Positions 1-8,836 of a stretch of 64,000 nucleotides of DNA are shown one piece after another (position 1 is the first letter of the stretch; every line of letters starts with the position of its first letter). The notes under the pieces were generated by a model. That model was not told the origin of the DNA. It was given only the letters and a program-made list of their open reading frames with translations, and searched no databases. The position numbers were made by a program, and so were the translations under genes. Origin of the DNA: JBBRYB01 sp038238115 (lineage in GTDB: Bacteria > Actinomycetota > Actinomycetes > Propionibacteriales > Nocardioidaceae); assembly GCA_038238115.1 (NCBI GenBank), contig JBBRYB010000002.1, positions 186,001 through 250,000 of the forward strand, given 5' to 3'.

Positions 1-2
1 TG

Positions 3-788
3 CGTACGTCGGTCGAGCGCGACCCGACCACCATCGCGCTGATCTCCGTGATGTGGGCCAACAACGAGGTCGGCACGCTGCAGCCGGTCGACGAGGTTGT
101 CGCCCTCGCCGCCCCCCACGGAATCCCCGTCCACACTGACGCCGTGCAGGCGCTCGGACAGGTGCCGCTCGACTTCGCCGCAGCGGGAGTGGACGCGATG
201 ACCATCACCGGCCACAAGATCGGGGGGCCATTCGGCGTCGGGGCGCTGCTGCTGCGTCGCGAAGCGGACTTAGTGGCGTTGCTCCACGGCGGGGGCCAGG
301 AACGCGACGTGCGGTCAGGCACCATCGACGCGCCGGCGATCGTGGGCTTCGCGACGGCCGCCCAGCTTGCCGTCAAGGGCCAGCCGGACCGGGCGGTGAG
401 CCTTGTCGAGTTGAGAGACGCGTTGATCACCGGGATGGTCACCGCTGTACCGGAGGCTCAGCTCAACGGCGCTCCGGGCGACGGCCGGCTGCCTGGCAAC
501 GCTCACTTCTCCTTCCCCGGATGCGAGGGCGACTCGCTCCTCATGCTCCTCGACGCGCAGGGCATCGAGTGCTCGACCGGCTCGGCCTGCTCGGCGGGCG
601 TGCCGCAGGCCTCCCACGTCCTCCTGGCCATGGGCCACGACGAGGCCACCGCGCGAGGCTCGTTGCGGTTCTCACTGGGCCACACGTCGAGCCAGGCCGA
701 TGTCGACCGCGTGCTGCTGGCGATCGGCCCGGCCGTGCAGAGAGCCAGGGCAGCTGGAAACACCGCCGTCGCCGGTGGGCGCGCATGA
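3..788 (+). CDS. iscS: Cysteine desulfurase, 3' part (5' end outside window)
   Basis: This is a PLP enzyme that removes sulfur from cysteine and passes it as persulfide to Fe-S assembly and tRNA thiolation. The frame is open from base 3, so the N-terminus lies outside the window. Visible family marks are WANNEVGTLQP, the PLP-lysine motif TGHKIGGPFG, RSGTIDAPAIVGF and the mobile catalytic-cysteine loop ECSTGSACSAG near the C-terminus. The stop overlaps the mnmA start (ATGA), so the two are translationally coupled, which fits delivery of sulfur to MnmA. The gene could be named iscS or nifS-like; the neighbour favours the general housekeeping desulfurase of actinobacteria. Confidence 0.93.
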   Translation, partial: RTSVERDPTTIALISVMWANNEVGTLQPVDEVVALAAPHGIPVHTDAVQALGQVPLDFAAAGVDAMTITGHKIGGPFGVGALLLRREADLVALLHGGGQERDVRSGTIDAPAIVGFATAAQLAVKGQPDRAVSLVELRDALITGMVTAVPEAQLNGAPGDGRLPGNAHFSFPGCEGDSLLMLLDAQGIECSTGSACSAGVPQASHVLLAMGHDEATARGSLRFSLGHTSSQADVDRVLLAIGPAVQRARAAGNTAVAGGRA

Positions 789-1873
789 GGGTGCTCGCCG
801 CCATGTCCGGCGGCGTCGACTCGGCCGTCGCCGCGGCCAGGGCCTGCGATGCCGGCCACGACGTGACGGGTATCCACCTCGCGTTGTCGCGCAACCCCCA
901 GTCCTATCGCAGTGGGGCGCGTGGCTGCTGCACGGTCGAGGACGCCAACGACGCCCGCCGGGCCGCGGACGTGCTCGGCATCCCCTTCTACGTCTGGGAC
1001 CTGAGCGAGGCATTCCACCAGGCGGTGGTCGAGGACTTCACGCGTGAGTATGCCGAGGGACGCACCCCCAACCCCTGTTTGCGCTGCAACGAGAAGATCA
1101 AGTTCGCCGCCGTGCTCGATCGTGGGCTGGCACTCGGCTTCGACGCCGTCGCGACGGGTCACTACGCGCAGCTCGAGACGGGACCCGACGGGCAGATCGA
1201 GATGCACCGCGCGGTTGACCCCGGCAAGGACCAGTCCTACGTCCTCGGAGTGCTGGACCAGCAGCAGCTGGCGCACTCGCTCTTCCCACTCGGGCGCTCG
1301 ACCAAGCACGACGTGAGAGATGAGGCGGAGCGGCGCGGGCTCTCCGTGGCCCAGAAACCCGACAGCCATGACATCTGCTTCATCCCCGACGGTGACACGG
1401 CCGGTTGGCTGCGCGACCGGGTAGCTGGAGGTCCGGGGCCGATCGTGGACACGTCCGGTGAGATCCTCGGCGAACACGAGGGTAGTTTCGGCTTCACGAT
1501 CGGGCAGCGTCGCGGACTGCGCCTCGACAGGCCCGCACCGGACGGTAAGCCCCGCTACGTCCTCGACATCGAGCCGATCTCGGGCACCGTCACGGTCGGC
1601 CCGCGCGGCGACCTCACGGTCGATCACATCAGCGGGATCAACCCCCGCTGGTGCGGCGCAGTGCCACAGGACGAGCTCGCCTGCACCGTGCAGCTGCGCG
1701 CTCACGGCGAAGCGCATCGCGCCGCCGCCCGGGTCATCGGTGCGGGGGTAGAGATCAGCCTGCTCGAGCCCGCGCAGGGCGCCGCACCGGGTCAGGCGGC
1801 CGTGATCTATGCCGGCACGCGCGTCGTCGGCAGCGCGACCATCGCCCTGGCCCGGCGACGTGCCACGGCCTGA
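785..1873 (+). CDS. mnmA: tRNA 2-thiouridine(34) synthase MnmA
   Basis: MnmA adenylates and thiolates uridine 34 of tRNA-Lys, -Glu and -Gln. The predicted protein has 362 residues, the usual family length. The ATP PP-loop SGGVDSAVAA is at residues 8-17. The catalytic cysteine lies in NPCLRCNEKIKF (Cys98) and the second cysteine in DSHDICFIPDG (Cys198), close to the spacing in E. coli. The ATG start at 785 overlaps the desulfurase stop by 4 nt and directly precedes MRVLAAMSGGVDS, the normal N-terminus. Sulfur is presumably supplied by the upstream desulfurase. Confidence 0.97.
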   Translation: MRVLAAMSGGVDSAVAAARACDAGHDVTGIHLALSRNPQSYRSGARGCCTVEDANDARRAADVLGIPFYVWDLSEAFHQAVVEDFTREYAEGRTPNPCLRCNEKIKFAAVLDRGLALGFDAVATGHYAQLETGPDGQIEMHRAVDPGKDQSYVLGVLDQQQLAHSLFPLGRSTKHDVRDEAERRGLSVAQKPDSHDICFIPDGDTAGWLRDRVAGGPGPIVDTSGEILGEHEGSFGFTIGQRRGLRLDRPAPDGKPRYVLDIEPISGTVTVGPRGDLTVDHISGINPRWCGAVPQDELACTVQLRAHGEAHRAAARVIGAGVEISLLEPAQGAAPGQAAVIYAGTRVVGSATIALARRRATA

Positions 1874-2531
1874 GCACCGGCCCCGGTCCGACCTGCCGCG
1901 GTCTCAAGCTGCGCCTGCATCTCGCAATCGGCCGCAGCCTGGCGACCCGCCGGCGCCCGATCACCCAGCCCCGGTTACGGCACCGAACGGAACGTCGCCC
2001 GGGGCAGCAGCACCCGGGACAGTCGAGGCGCCGACGGGGGCTCGCGTGCACCCTGGCACCTTCGCGGTCGTCGGCCTTGCTCTGGTGGCGGCCCTGGGGC
2101 TGGCGGTGTGGTCATGGTCGTCGGGCCGGCCGACGTACCAGCCCACGTCGACGCTCTTGCAGGTCGAGCTTCACCAGCTCAACGACGACCAGGCGGCCTG
2201 CCTGCGGTTCGGCCTGATCGTACGCCGGTCGATCGCTCGTAACGTCACCGCCGACCTCGGTCGCTACTCCACGCTCGACCCTCATGCCGCCCGGGGGCTG
2301 CGCCTCGAAGTCGGCGCGATCGACGCACTCGGCGCCGCCTTTCCGCAGGCCGACTACCACCTCATCGCCCGGTTCGACGACGTGGCAGACGGCGGGACGG
2401 CGGTGCTGCTGCGCAAGGACTACGCGACGTTCAGGACGGCCGTGTCCCAGCGGTTCGGTGCGCTCGCCGTCGCGGCCCAGACTTGTCGACAGGTGGCTCA
2501 TTTCGACTCAGAACGACTGGCACCGATCTGA
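1860..2531 (+). CDS. Membrane-anchored protein of unknown function, paralogue 1
   Basis: I do not recognise a named family. The protein has a proline-rich, probably disordered N-terminus, one transmembrane helix (TFAVVGLALVAALGLAVWSW, near residues 65-84) and a C-terminal domain of about 130 residues expected outside the membrane. That domain begins LNDDQAACLRFGLI and contains AAFPQADYHLIARFDDVAD. The same blocks recur in the gene at 2854 and, decayed, between the two. The start is uncertain: GTG 1860 overlaps mnmA by 14 nt, ATG 1809 by 65 nt, and neither has a clear ribosome binding site. A conserved Cys in the QAAC motif and one near the C-terminus (QTC) could form a disulfide; that is inference. 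Confidence 0.6.
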   Translation: MPRPEHRPRSDLPRSQAAPASRNRPQPGDPPAPDHPAPVTAPNGTSPGAAAPGTVEAPTGARVHPGTFAVVGLALVAALGLAVWSWSSGRPTYQPTSTLLQVELHQLNDDQAACLRFGLIVRRSIARNVTADLGRYSTLDPHAARGLRLEVGAIDALGAAFPQADYHLIARFDDVADGGTAVLLRKDYATFRTAVSQRFGALAVAAQTCRQVAHFDSERLAPI

Positions 2532-2782
2532 CGAAGATCGGCGGTATATGGGCGAGCGGTCTCGGTGTGCAAACCCGCGCGCTGAAGCGCCTCGACGCCG
2601 ACCATCCGCGGGCTGGCTATGAGGTCGTCGCAGCGGTCGCGCGCGTCGCAGATGCCAACGTGATGCTGCTGCGGCGGCGCAACTCCGGTGGTTTCGTCTC
2701 CGGGTCGCGGTCGGCGGGCGGATGGACGCGGTCAGGGACGCAGCGAGTGTGTGCGCCGGCCAAGGGGGTTCGAGCCGGGCAT
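2522..2782 (+). pseudogene. Decayed third copy of the QAAC-domain membrane protein
   Basis: In frame 2 this stretch reads DLTKIGGIWASGLGVQ, ALKRLDADHPRAGYEVVAAV and ARVADANVMLLRR. It lines up with DPTKLGASSEVAGHALAGEV, QRLDELAAAFPTADYRLIAA and FSDVADAAVIMARV of the gene at 2854. Near 2700 the similarity moves to frame 1, where AVRDAASVCAGQG matches TARDACTSIAG of that gene. The first half of the domain (TM helix, QAAC motif) is missing, apparently because the 3' end of the 1860 gene abuts it. There is no intact reading frame or start. I infer a deletion plus frameshift in an ancestral tandem array of three genes. Confidence 0.6.
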
Positions 2783-2853
2783 CGCGACCACGACACCGTC
2801 GGACGGCTGATAGTCGTCTCGTGGCGGACCCGGGACGACTACCGTGAGGAACC

Positions 2854-3546
2854 ATGACCGAGCCGACCAAGCCGCGTGCGCGTGACACGGTCAGGTTCGG
2901 GCGCGGATCAGGGGAGCCCGACGACCAGGTCGGGCTGGATCACGGCCGACTCGACCGTGACTCGGTTGATGCGTGGTACGACGAGGAGACCCGGTCGAGG
3001 CCGTCCCAGGCGCCCGGCTCGGCTCGCCTGGGCCGGCTCGGGTCGCTCGGCGGCGACCGCCTGCTGCTCGGCGCGCTGAGCATCGTCACCGTGGTCGCAC
3101 TGGCCGTCGCGCTGGCCGGCTGGACGAGCAGGGCTCCGGCCCCCGAGCCGGCCGTCACGCTGCCGGCCGTGGAGAGCCACGGACTCACCGAGGACCAGGC
3201 GGCCTGCTTCGCGTTCGCCCAGATCGAGAGCCGCGCCGACGCTGAGCTGGGCAACGCGGACCCGACCAAGCTCGGAGCGTCCAGCGAGGTCGCGGGGCAT
3301 GCGCTCGCGGGTGAGGTCCAACGGCTGGATGAGCTCGCGGCCGCCTTCCCTACCGCTGACTACCGGCTCATCGCCGCCTTCTCCGACGTCGCAGACGCTG
3401 CGGTGATCATGGCGCGTGTGCACCGTTACGACGAGTACCTCGGAGCCGGCACCGACCGCGCCAGCCGCATCACCACCGCACGTGATGCGTGCACGAGCAT
3501 CGCGGGTTTCGACACCGCCACGAGACAGGTCACGCCAACAGGGTGA
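2854..3546 (+). CDS. Membrane-anchored protein of unknown function, paralogue 2
   Basis: The protein has 230 residues: a charged, hydrophilic N-terminal segment of about 70 residues, one transmembrane helix (LLLGALSIVTVVALAVALAGW, about residues 70-90), and a C-terminal domain starting LTEDQAACFAFAQIE with AAFPTADYRLIAAFSDVAD. It is a paralogue of the gene at 1860. GAGGAA lies 3 nt before the ATG, supporting this start. No catalytic motif is seen. Both copies sit between mnmA and a MetE-like gene, so they may form one short operon of secreted-domain proteins of unknown role. Confidence 0.7.
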   Translation: MTEPTKPRARDTVRFGRGSGEPDDQVGLDHGRLDRDSVDAWYDEETRSRPSQAPGSARLGRLGSLGGDRLLLGALSIVTVVALAVALAGWTSRAPAPEPAVTLPAVESHGLTEDQAACFAFAQIESRADAELGNADPTKLGASSEVAGHALAGEVQRLDELAAAFPTADYRLIAAFSDVADAAVIMARVHRYDEYLGAGTDRASRITTARDACTSIAGFDTATRQVTPTG

Positions 3547-3607
3547 TCCGGCTGGCGGCGGACGTGCAAGGCGTCGCACGTCGGCTCACGCTCTGCCTGG
3601 TGGCCGT

Positions 3608-3613
3608 TAGGGT
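3608..3613 (+). promoter_or_regulatory. -10 hexamer TAGGGT of a putative leaderless promoter
   Basis: TAGGGT ends 6 nt before the GTG start at 3620 and no Shine-Dalgarno is present. This spacing fits transcription starting at the start codon. The same arrangement occurs before six other genes in the window. Confidence 0.5.
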
Positions 3614-3619
3614 CGTGGC

Positions 3620-4627
3620 GTGACCTTCCGTGCGACTGGCATAGGCTCCATGCCCGGCGACGACTTCGCCGACTCCATGCAGATCGTCCTGGGTGAGGTC
3701 GGCGACCTTCCCCACGTGGCTGAGCTGCCTGCTCGCGGACCGCACGCCAACATGGTCGGCCGCACTCTGGCGATGGTCTCGGAGCTCGGAGTCGACCTGC
3801 AACCAGCTGGATGGCGGCTGACCGACGGAAGCGGGCTCGACCATCGCCGGGCCAGGTCGTTGCTCGCCCAGGATCTTGACACGGTCGAGGAGCTGACCCG
3901 GGGTCACCAGGGCGACTTCAAGATCCAGCTGAGCGGGCCTTGGACGTTGGCGGCGCTCGTCGAGCGGCCCCGTGGCGACAAGGTGCTGGGGGACTACGGC
4001 GCGCGCCGAGACCTCGCCCAGGCGCTGGCCGAGGGGGTGCGTGACCACGTGGCCGACGTGCACCGGCGCATCGCCGGTGCACGCCTCGTCGTGCAGATCG
4101 ACGAGCCGATGCTTGCTTCGGTGCTGCTGGGTTCGGTTCCCACCGCGAGCGGGTTCCAACGCCACCGCTCTGTGGCGCCCGCCGACGCGGCCCAGGCCCT
4201 GGACTGGGTGTTCGCCGCCGCCGGTGCGCCGGACGCCGAGGCGGTGCTGCACTGCTGCGCCGGCGGCTTCCCGTGGTCGCTGGCACGCCAGACGCAGGCA
4301 CGCGCAGCGTCGTTCGACCTGAGTCTGGTGCCGGAGAGCGAGTACGACGAGGTGGGCGCCTGGGTCGACGACGGCCGGGAGGTGTGGCCGGGCGTCGTAC
4401 CGACCGTCGAGCCCGACCCCGCCCTCGGCGAGAACCACGTCACGCGAGGCGTGCTGGCGTGGTGGTCCCGCCTCGGTTTCTCCGACGCCGAACACCTCCC
4501 TTCGACGACCATCACGCCAGCATGCGGGCTCGCCGGCGCGTCCCCCGGGTGGGCGCGTGCAGCGCTCACCCTGGCGGCCCGAGTAGCCCGGAACCTGTCG
4601 GAGGAGCAGGGCACGATGGGCTCATGA
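3620..4627 (+). CDS. Cobalamin-independent methionine synthase-like (UROD/MetE-like) protein
   Basis: A 335-residue single TIM-barrel protein resembling the C-terminal catalytic half of MetE and the short core-MetE proteins found next to ligA in actinobacteria. Visible marks are ATGIGSMPG at the N-terminus, KIQLSGPWTLA, LVVQIDEPMLA and VLHCCAGGFPW, the last placed where MetE proteins have their zinc-binding His/Cys. It probably transfers a methyl group to a thiol, but the substrate is not established from sequence. The GTG start follows TAGGGT and the product starts VTFRATGIGSMPG. The stop overlaps the ligA start (ATGA). Alternative: a uroporphyrinogen-decarboxylase-fold methyltransferase with another role. 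Confidence 0.8.
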   Translation: MTFRATGIGSMPGDDFADSMQIVLGEVGDLPHVAELPARGPHANMVGRTLAMVSELGVDLQPAGWRLTDGSGLDHRRARSLLAQDLDTVEELTRGHQGDFKIQLSGPWTLAALVERPRGDKVLGDYGARRDLAQALAEGVRDHVADVHRRIAGARLVVQIDEPMLASVLLGSVPTASGFQRHRSVAPADAAQALDWVFAAAGAPDAEAVLHCCAGGFPWSLARQTQARAASFDLSLVPESEYDEVGAWVDDGREVWPGVVPTVEPDPALGENHVTRGVLAWWSRLGFSDAEHLPSTTITPACGLAGASPGWARAALTLAARVARNLSEEQGTMGS

Positions 4628-6777
4628 CCGAAGCCGAGACGTCCGCCGCGACGACGGCCGAGACACCGTTCGTCGCGGCCGCCCCCACCGCTGCGCGGGA
4701 GCGTCACGCGGAGCTGTCCGAAGCCGTCGAGGGGCACCGCTGGCGCTACTACGTCATGGACGCCCCGACGGTCAGTGACGGGGAGTTCGACCTGCTGATG
4801 CGCGAGCTGGAGTCCCTCGAGGACGACTTCGCGGAGCTGCGGACGCCGGACTCACCCACGCAGCGGGTGGGTGGAGCCGTCTCGACTCTTTTCACCGCCG
4901 TGCAGCACGCCGAGCCGATGATGAGCCTGGACAACGCGTTCTCCGCCGACGACTTGGCCGCCTGGCATGCTCGGCTGGTGCGTGAGGGAGCGCAGGAGAG
5001 CCAGTTCCTGTGCGAGCTCAAGGTCGACGGTCTGGCGATCAACGTGACGTACGACCGGGGCAGGCTCGTGCGTGGGGCGACTCGTGGCGATGGCCGCGCG
5101 GGTGAGGATGTCACGGCCAACGTGCGCACGATCAGTGGCATCCCCGACCGGCTCGTCAGCTCCGAGCGCTATCCGGTTCCGAAGTTCGTCGAGGTGCGCG
5201 GAGAGGTGTTCTTCCCCGTCGAGGAGTTCGAGCGGCTCAACGCCGCCCTTGTCGAGGCGGGGAAGGCGCCATTCTCCAACCCACGCAACGCGGCCGCCGG
5301 GTCGCTGCGGCAGAAGGACCCCCGGATCACCGCGACCCGGCCGCTGCGGATGGTCTGTCACGGGTTGGGTGCCCGCCGGGGGTTCCAGCCGTCTCGACAG
5401 TCCGAGGCGTACGCGGCGCTGAGCGCCTGGGGACTTCCCGTGAGCGACCGGGTGAAGGTCGTACCCGAGTTCGTCGACGTGCAGGAGTTCATCGACCACT
5501 ACGGCACGCACCGCCACGACGTCGAACACGAGATCGACGGCGTCGTTGTCAAGGTCGACCAGGTGAGCCTCCAGCGCCGGCTCGGGTCGACGTCTCGGGC
5601 GCCCCGGTGGGCGATCGCGTTCAAGTATCCGCCTGAGGAGGTCACCACGAGGCTGCTCGACATCGAGGTCAACGTCGGCCGCACAGGTCGGGTCACACCC
5701 TTCGGGCGGATGGAGCCCGTTCGAGTGTCCGGGTCGACTGTGGAGTTCGCGACGCTGCACAACGCCTCAGAGGTCGAGCGCAAAGGCGTGCTGATCGGTG
5801 ACATGGTGGTGCTTCGCAAGGCGGGAGACGTCATCCCCGAGATCGTCGGCCCGGTCACGGACCTGCGCACCGGCGACGAGCGGCGGTTCTCGATGCCCAC
5901 CGTGTGTCCTGCGTGCGAAACTCCGCTGGCGCCGGCGCGCGAGGGCGATGCCGACATCCGCTGCCCCAACCAGCGTACGTGTCCGGCGCAGCTGCGTGAG
6001 CGCGTCTTCCACGTCGCGGGGCGGGGAGCGTTCGACATCGAGGGGCTCGGCTTCGAGGCGGCGGTGGCCCTGCTGAAAGCCGGCGCCATCACCGACGAGG
6101 GCGACCTCTTCAGGCTCGACACCGACACGCTTCTCACCGTGCCGCTCTTCACGAAGAACGACGGGGAGCTCTCCGCCAACGGCGCGCGGCTGTTGGCCAA
6201 CCTCGATCGCGCCAAGCAGCAGCCGTTGTGGCGGGTGCTGGTCGCTTTGTCGATCCGCCACGTCGGACCGACCGCTGCCCGCGCGCTGGCGGAGGAGTTC
6301 GGCAGCCTCGACGCCATCGCGGAGGCATCGGTTGACGCGCTCGCCGGAGTCGACGGAGTAGGGATGACGATCGCGGTGTCCCTCGTCGACTGGTTCGCCG
6401 TCGACTGGCATCGCGATGTGGTCGACAAGTGGAAGGCGGCCGGCGTACGCATGGCCGACGAGCGCGACGACTCGATCCCGCGAACGCTCGAGGGTATGTC
6501 CGTCGTCGTCACGGGTTCTCTCGACGGATGGTCGCGGGACCAGGCGAAGGAGGCGATCGTGGTGCGCGGCGGCAAGGCCGGATCGTCGGTGTCGAAGAAG
6601 TCCGCCTTCGTGGTCGTGGGAGAGTCGCCCGGGTCCAAGCACGAGAAGGCCATCGCGCTGGGGGTGCCGGTTCTCGACGAGGACGGCTTCGCCGTACTCC
6701 TCGGCCAAGGACCCGAGGCAGCCCGCCAGGTCGCACAGCAGGGACCGTCGAGTGCCGAGCCGGAGTCGGGCTCGTGA
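4624..6777 (+). CDS. ligA: NAD-dependent DNA ligase LigA
   Basis: Replicative DNA ligase that seals nicks with NAD+ as cofactor. The 717-residue protein shows the domain Ia motif HRWRYYVMDAPTVSDGEFD, the adenylated lysine in CELKVDGLAI (Lys133), GATRGDGRAGEDVT, SNPRNAAAGSLRQ and the OB-fold. A four-cysteine zinc finger follows (CPAC...CPNQRTC, about residues 428-450), then helix-hairpin-helix repeats and a C-terminal BRCT domain (SVVVTGSLDGWSRDQAKEAI). About 45 residues rich in Ala/Thr/Glu precede the catalytic core. ATG 4624 overlaps the upstream stop by 4 nt. Confidence 0.97.
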   Translation: MTEAETSAATTAETPFVAAAPTAARERHAELSEAVEGHRWRYYVMDAPTVSDGEFDLLMRELESLEDDFAELRTPDSPTQRVGGAVSTLFTAVQHAEPMMSLDNAFSADDLAAWHARLVREGAQESQFLCELKVDGLAINVTYDRGRLVRGATRGDGRAGEDVTANVRTISGIPDRLVSSERYPVPKFVEVRGEVFFPVEEFERLNAALVEAGKAPFSNPRNAAAGSLRQKDPRITATRPLRMVCHGLGARRGFQPSRQSEAYAALSAWGLPVSDRVKVVPEFVDVQEFIDHYGTHRHDVEHEIDGVVVKVDQVSLQRRLGSTSRAPRWAIAFKYPPEEVTTRLLDIEVNVGRTGRVTPFGRMEPVRVSGSTVEFATLHNASEVERKGVLIGDMVVLRKAGDVIPEIVGPVTDLRTGDERRFSMPTVCPACETPLAPAREGDADIRCPNQRTCPAQLRERVFHVAGRGAFDIEGLGFEAAVALLKAGAITDEGDLFRLDTDTLLTVPLFTKNDGELSANGARLLANLDRAKQQPLWRVLVALSIRHVGPTAARALAEEFGSLDAIAEASVDALAGVDGVGMTIAVSLVDWFAVDWHRDVVDKWKAAGVRMADERDDSIPRTLEGMSVVVTGSLDGWSRDQAKEAIVVRGGKAGSSVSKKSAFVVVGESPGSKHEKAIALGVPVLDEDGFAVLLGQGPEAARQVAQQGPSSAEPESGS

Positions 6778-6971
6778 GCAACCACGAGGACTCCAATTCG
6801 GCGCCCGGGACTGGGCCGGACGAATTGCCGCCGGGCGTCGACCCTCGTGGCGTGCCCGATCGCCGGTCCGGCCATGAGGCGTTCATCGTCACACTGGCCG
6901 TGCTGGTTGCGCTGCTGGCGCTGATCTTCACGCTTGCCTGGATCGTGTTTCACCGGCTGCAGGCCACGTGA
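6774..6971 (+). CDS. Small single-pass membrane protein
   Basis: A 65-residue protein that starts with GTG overlapping the ligA stop (GTGA), so it is probably translated by coupling. The first 40 residues are hydrophilic and rich in Pro, Asp and Gly. They are followed by one transmembrane helix (AFIVTLAVLVALLALIFTLAW) and a short basic tail. No family is recognised. Its position between ligA and gatC suggests a real but uncharacterised small membrane protein. Confidence 0.6.
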   Translation: MSNHEDSNSAPGTGPDELPPGVDPRGVPDRRSGHEAFIVTLAVLVALLALIFTLAWIVFHRLQAT

Positions 6972-6982
6972 GATGCAGCACC

Positions 6983-6988
6983 TAGGAT
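6983..6988 (+). promoter_or_regulatory. -10 hexamer TAGGAT before gatC
   Basis: TAGGAT ends 7 nt before the gatC ATG at 6996, with no Shine-Dalgarno between them. This suggests a leaderless gatCAB transcript starting at or next to the ATG. Confidence 0.5.
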
Positions 6989-6995
6989 TGCCGAC

Positions 6996-7328
6996 ATGTC
7001 CGACTCTCAGCCATCGGCGTCGTCGTCTGGGCCTTCGATCACCCGCGAGGAGGTCGCCCGTCTCGCGCACCTTGCTCGCATCGACCTGTCCGACGCGGAG
7101 CTCGACCACCTGGCCCCCCAGCTCGCGGTGATCATCGAGTCTGTCGCCGCCGTGCGGCATATCGCCGCGGACGACATCCCCCCGACCTCCCACGCGGTGC
7201 CGCTGCAGAACGTCTTCCGGCCGGACGTCGTCCGGCCCGGCCTGTCCGCGGAGCAGGCACTCGCCGGAGCTCCCGAGGTCGAGCAGGGGCGCTTCAGCGT
7301 CCCGCGCATCCTCGGGGAGGAGGCATGA
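6996..7328 (+). CDS. gatC: Glutamyl/aspartyl-tRNA amidotransferase subunit C
   Basis: Subunit C of the GatCAB complex, which converts Glu-tRNA-Gln (and Asp-tRNA-Asn) to the amidated form. The protein has 110 residues. After a short Ser-rich extension it reads ITREEVARLAHLARIDLSDAEL, the family's N-terminal signature. PLQNVFRPDVVRPGLS in the middle and GRFSVPRILGEE at the end wrap around GatA/GatB in known structures. The stop overlaps gatA by 4 nt. Confidence 0.95.
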   Translation: MSDSQPSASSSGPSITREEVARLAHLARIDLSDAELDHLAPQLAVIIESVAAVRHIAADDIPPTSHAVPLQNVFRPDVVRPGLSAEQALAGAPEVEQGRFSVPRILGEEA

Positions 7329-8836
7329 GCGACCTCACCCGGTTTTCCGCATCGCAGCTCGCGGCCGCGTTGGCAGCCGGGGAGACGTCGTCGGTCGAGG
7401 CGACACAGGCGCACCTGGACCGGATCGCGGCGGTCGACGGGTCGGTCCACGCGTTTCTGCATGTCGATACCGAGGGCGCGCTGGCACAGGCGGCCGAGGC
7501 CGACCGGCGGCGCGCAGCCGGGGAGGATGTGTCGACGCTGCTGGGCGTGCCGATCGCCGTCAAGGACGTGATGGCCACCAAGGGGCTGCCGACCACATGC
7601 GGGTCGAGGATGCTGCAGGGGTGGGTTCCGCCCTATGACGCCACCGTAGTCTCACGGCTACGTGCCGCGGGGCTGCCGCTGCTCGGCAAGACCAACATGG
7701 ACGAGTTCGCGATGGGCAGCTCCACCGAACACTCTGCCTACGGGCCTACCCATAACCCGTGGGACCTGGACCGGATCCCGGGCGGCTCGGGCGGCGGGTC
7801 GTCTGCCGCGGTGACCGCGTTCGAGGCGCCGCTGGCGATCGGTACCGACACCGGCGGCTCGATTCGCCAACCCGGTGCGGTGACCGGCACCGTCGGGGTC
7901 AAGCCGACGTACGGCGGCGTATCCCGTTACGGGCTGGTGGCGCTGGCCAGCAGCCTGGACCAGGCGGGCCCCGTGACCCGCCATGTCATGGACGCGGCGC
8001 TTCTGCATGACGTCATCGCCGGCCACGACCTGATGGACTCGACCAGCATCGACACCGACTGGCCGTCGATGGCGGAGGCGGCCGGGCGAGCCGACGTCTC
8101 CGGGCTGCGCATCGGTGTGGTCAAGGAGCTGGGCGGCGAGGGCTACCAGGCAGGCGTGCGGGCACGGTTCGACGAAGCGGTGCAGCTGCTCACGGAGGCG
8201 GGCGCGGAGCTCGTCGAGGTCTCGTGCCCGCACTTCGAGTACGCCCTTGCTGCCTACTACCTGATCCTTCCCGCGGAGGCGAGCAGCAATCTGGCGAGGT
8301 TCGACGCCATGCGCTACGGCCTGCGGGTCCGCCCCGAGGGCATCGCGGCGCCGAGCGCTGAACAGGTCATGGAGGCGACCCGCGAGGCCGGCTTCGGCGA
8401 CGAGGTGAAACGACGGATCATCTTGGGGACCTACGCGTTGTCGAGCGGCTACTACGACGCCTACTACGGGCAGGCGCAGAAGGTCCGCACGCTCATCTCG
8501 AAGGACTTCGCGGCAGCGTTCGACGAGGTCGACGTGCTCGTCTCACCCACGGCGCCGACGACCGCATTCAGAATCGGTGAGAAGCTCGACGACCCGCTGG
8601 CGATGTATCTGAATGACATCGCCACCATCCCGGCCAACCTGTCCGGCGTCCCCGGCATCTCGGTGCCCAGTGGCCTGGCCGACGAGGACGGACTGCCTAC
8701 CGGCCTACAAGTCCTCGCGCCGGCCCTGGAGGACGCACGGCTCTATACCGTTGGCGCCGCGGTCGAGGCGCTGCTCGTCGACCGATGGGGCGGACCGCTG
8801 CTGGACCGCGCACCTGAGCTGGAGGTGTCACGATGA
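7325..8836 (+). CDS. gatA: Glutamyl/aspartyl-tRNA amidotransferase subunit A
   Basis: Amidase-signature glutaminase subunit that releases ammonia for GatB. The protein has 503 residues. The Ser-cisSer-Lys triad is visible: Lys in GVPIAVKDVM, the cis-Ser in PGGSGGGSSAAV and the nucleophile Ser in TDTGGSIRQPGA. The GatA-specific NMDEFAMGSSTEHSAYGPTHNPWD is complete. ATG 7325 overlaps gatC (ATGA), and the gene overlaps gatB at its 3' end, forming a tight operon. Confidence 0.97.
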   Translation: MSDLTRFSASQLAAALAAGETSSVEATQAHLDRIAAVDGSVHAFLHVDTEGALAQAAEADRRRAAGEDVSTLLGVPIAVKDVMATKGLPTTCGSRMLQGWVPPYDATVVSRLRAAGLPLLGKTNMDEFAMGSSTEHSAYGPTHNPWDLDRIPGGSGGGSSAAVTAFEAPLAIGTDTGGSIRQPGAVTGTVGVKPTYGGVSRYGLVALASSLDQAGPVTRHVMDAALLHDVIAGHDLMDSTSIDTDWPSMAEAAGRADVSGLRIGVVKELGGEGYQAGVRARFDEAVQLLTEAGAELVEVSCPHFEYALAAYYLILPAEASSNLARFDAMRYGLRVRPEGIAAPSAEQVMEATREAGFGDEVKRRIILGTYALSSGYYDAYYGQAQKVRTLISKDFAAAFDEVDVLVSPTAPTTAFRIGEKLDDPLAMYLNDIATIPANLSGVPGISVPSGLADEDGLPTGLQVLAPALEDARLYTVGAAVEALLVDRWGGPLLDRAPELEVSR

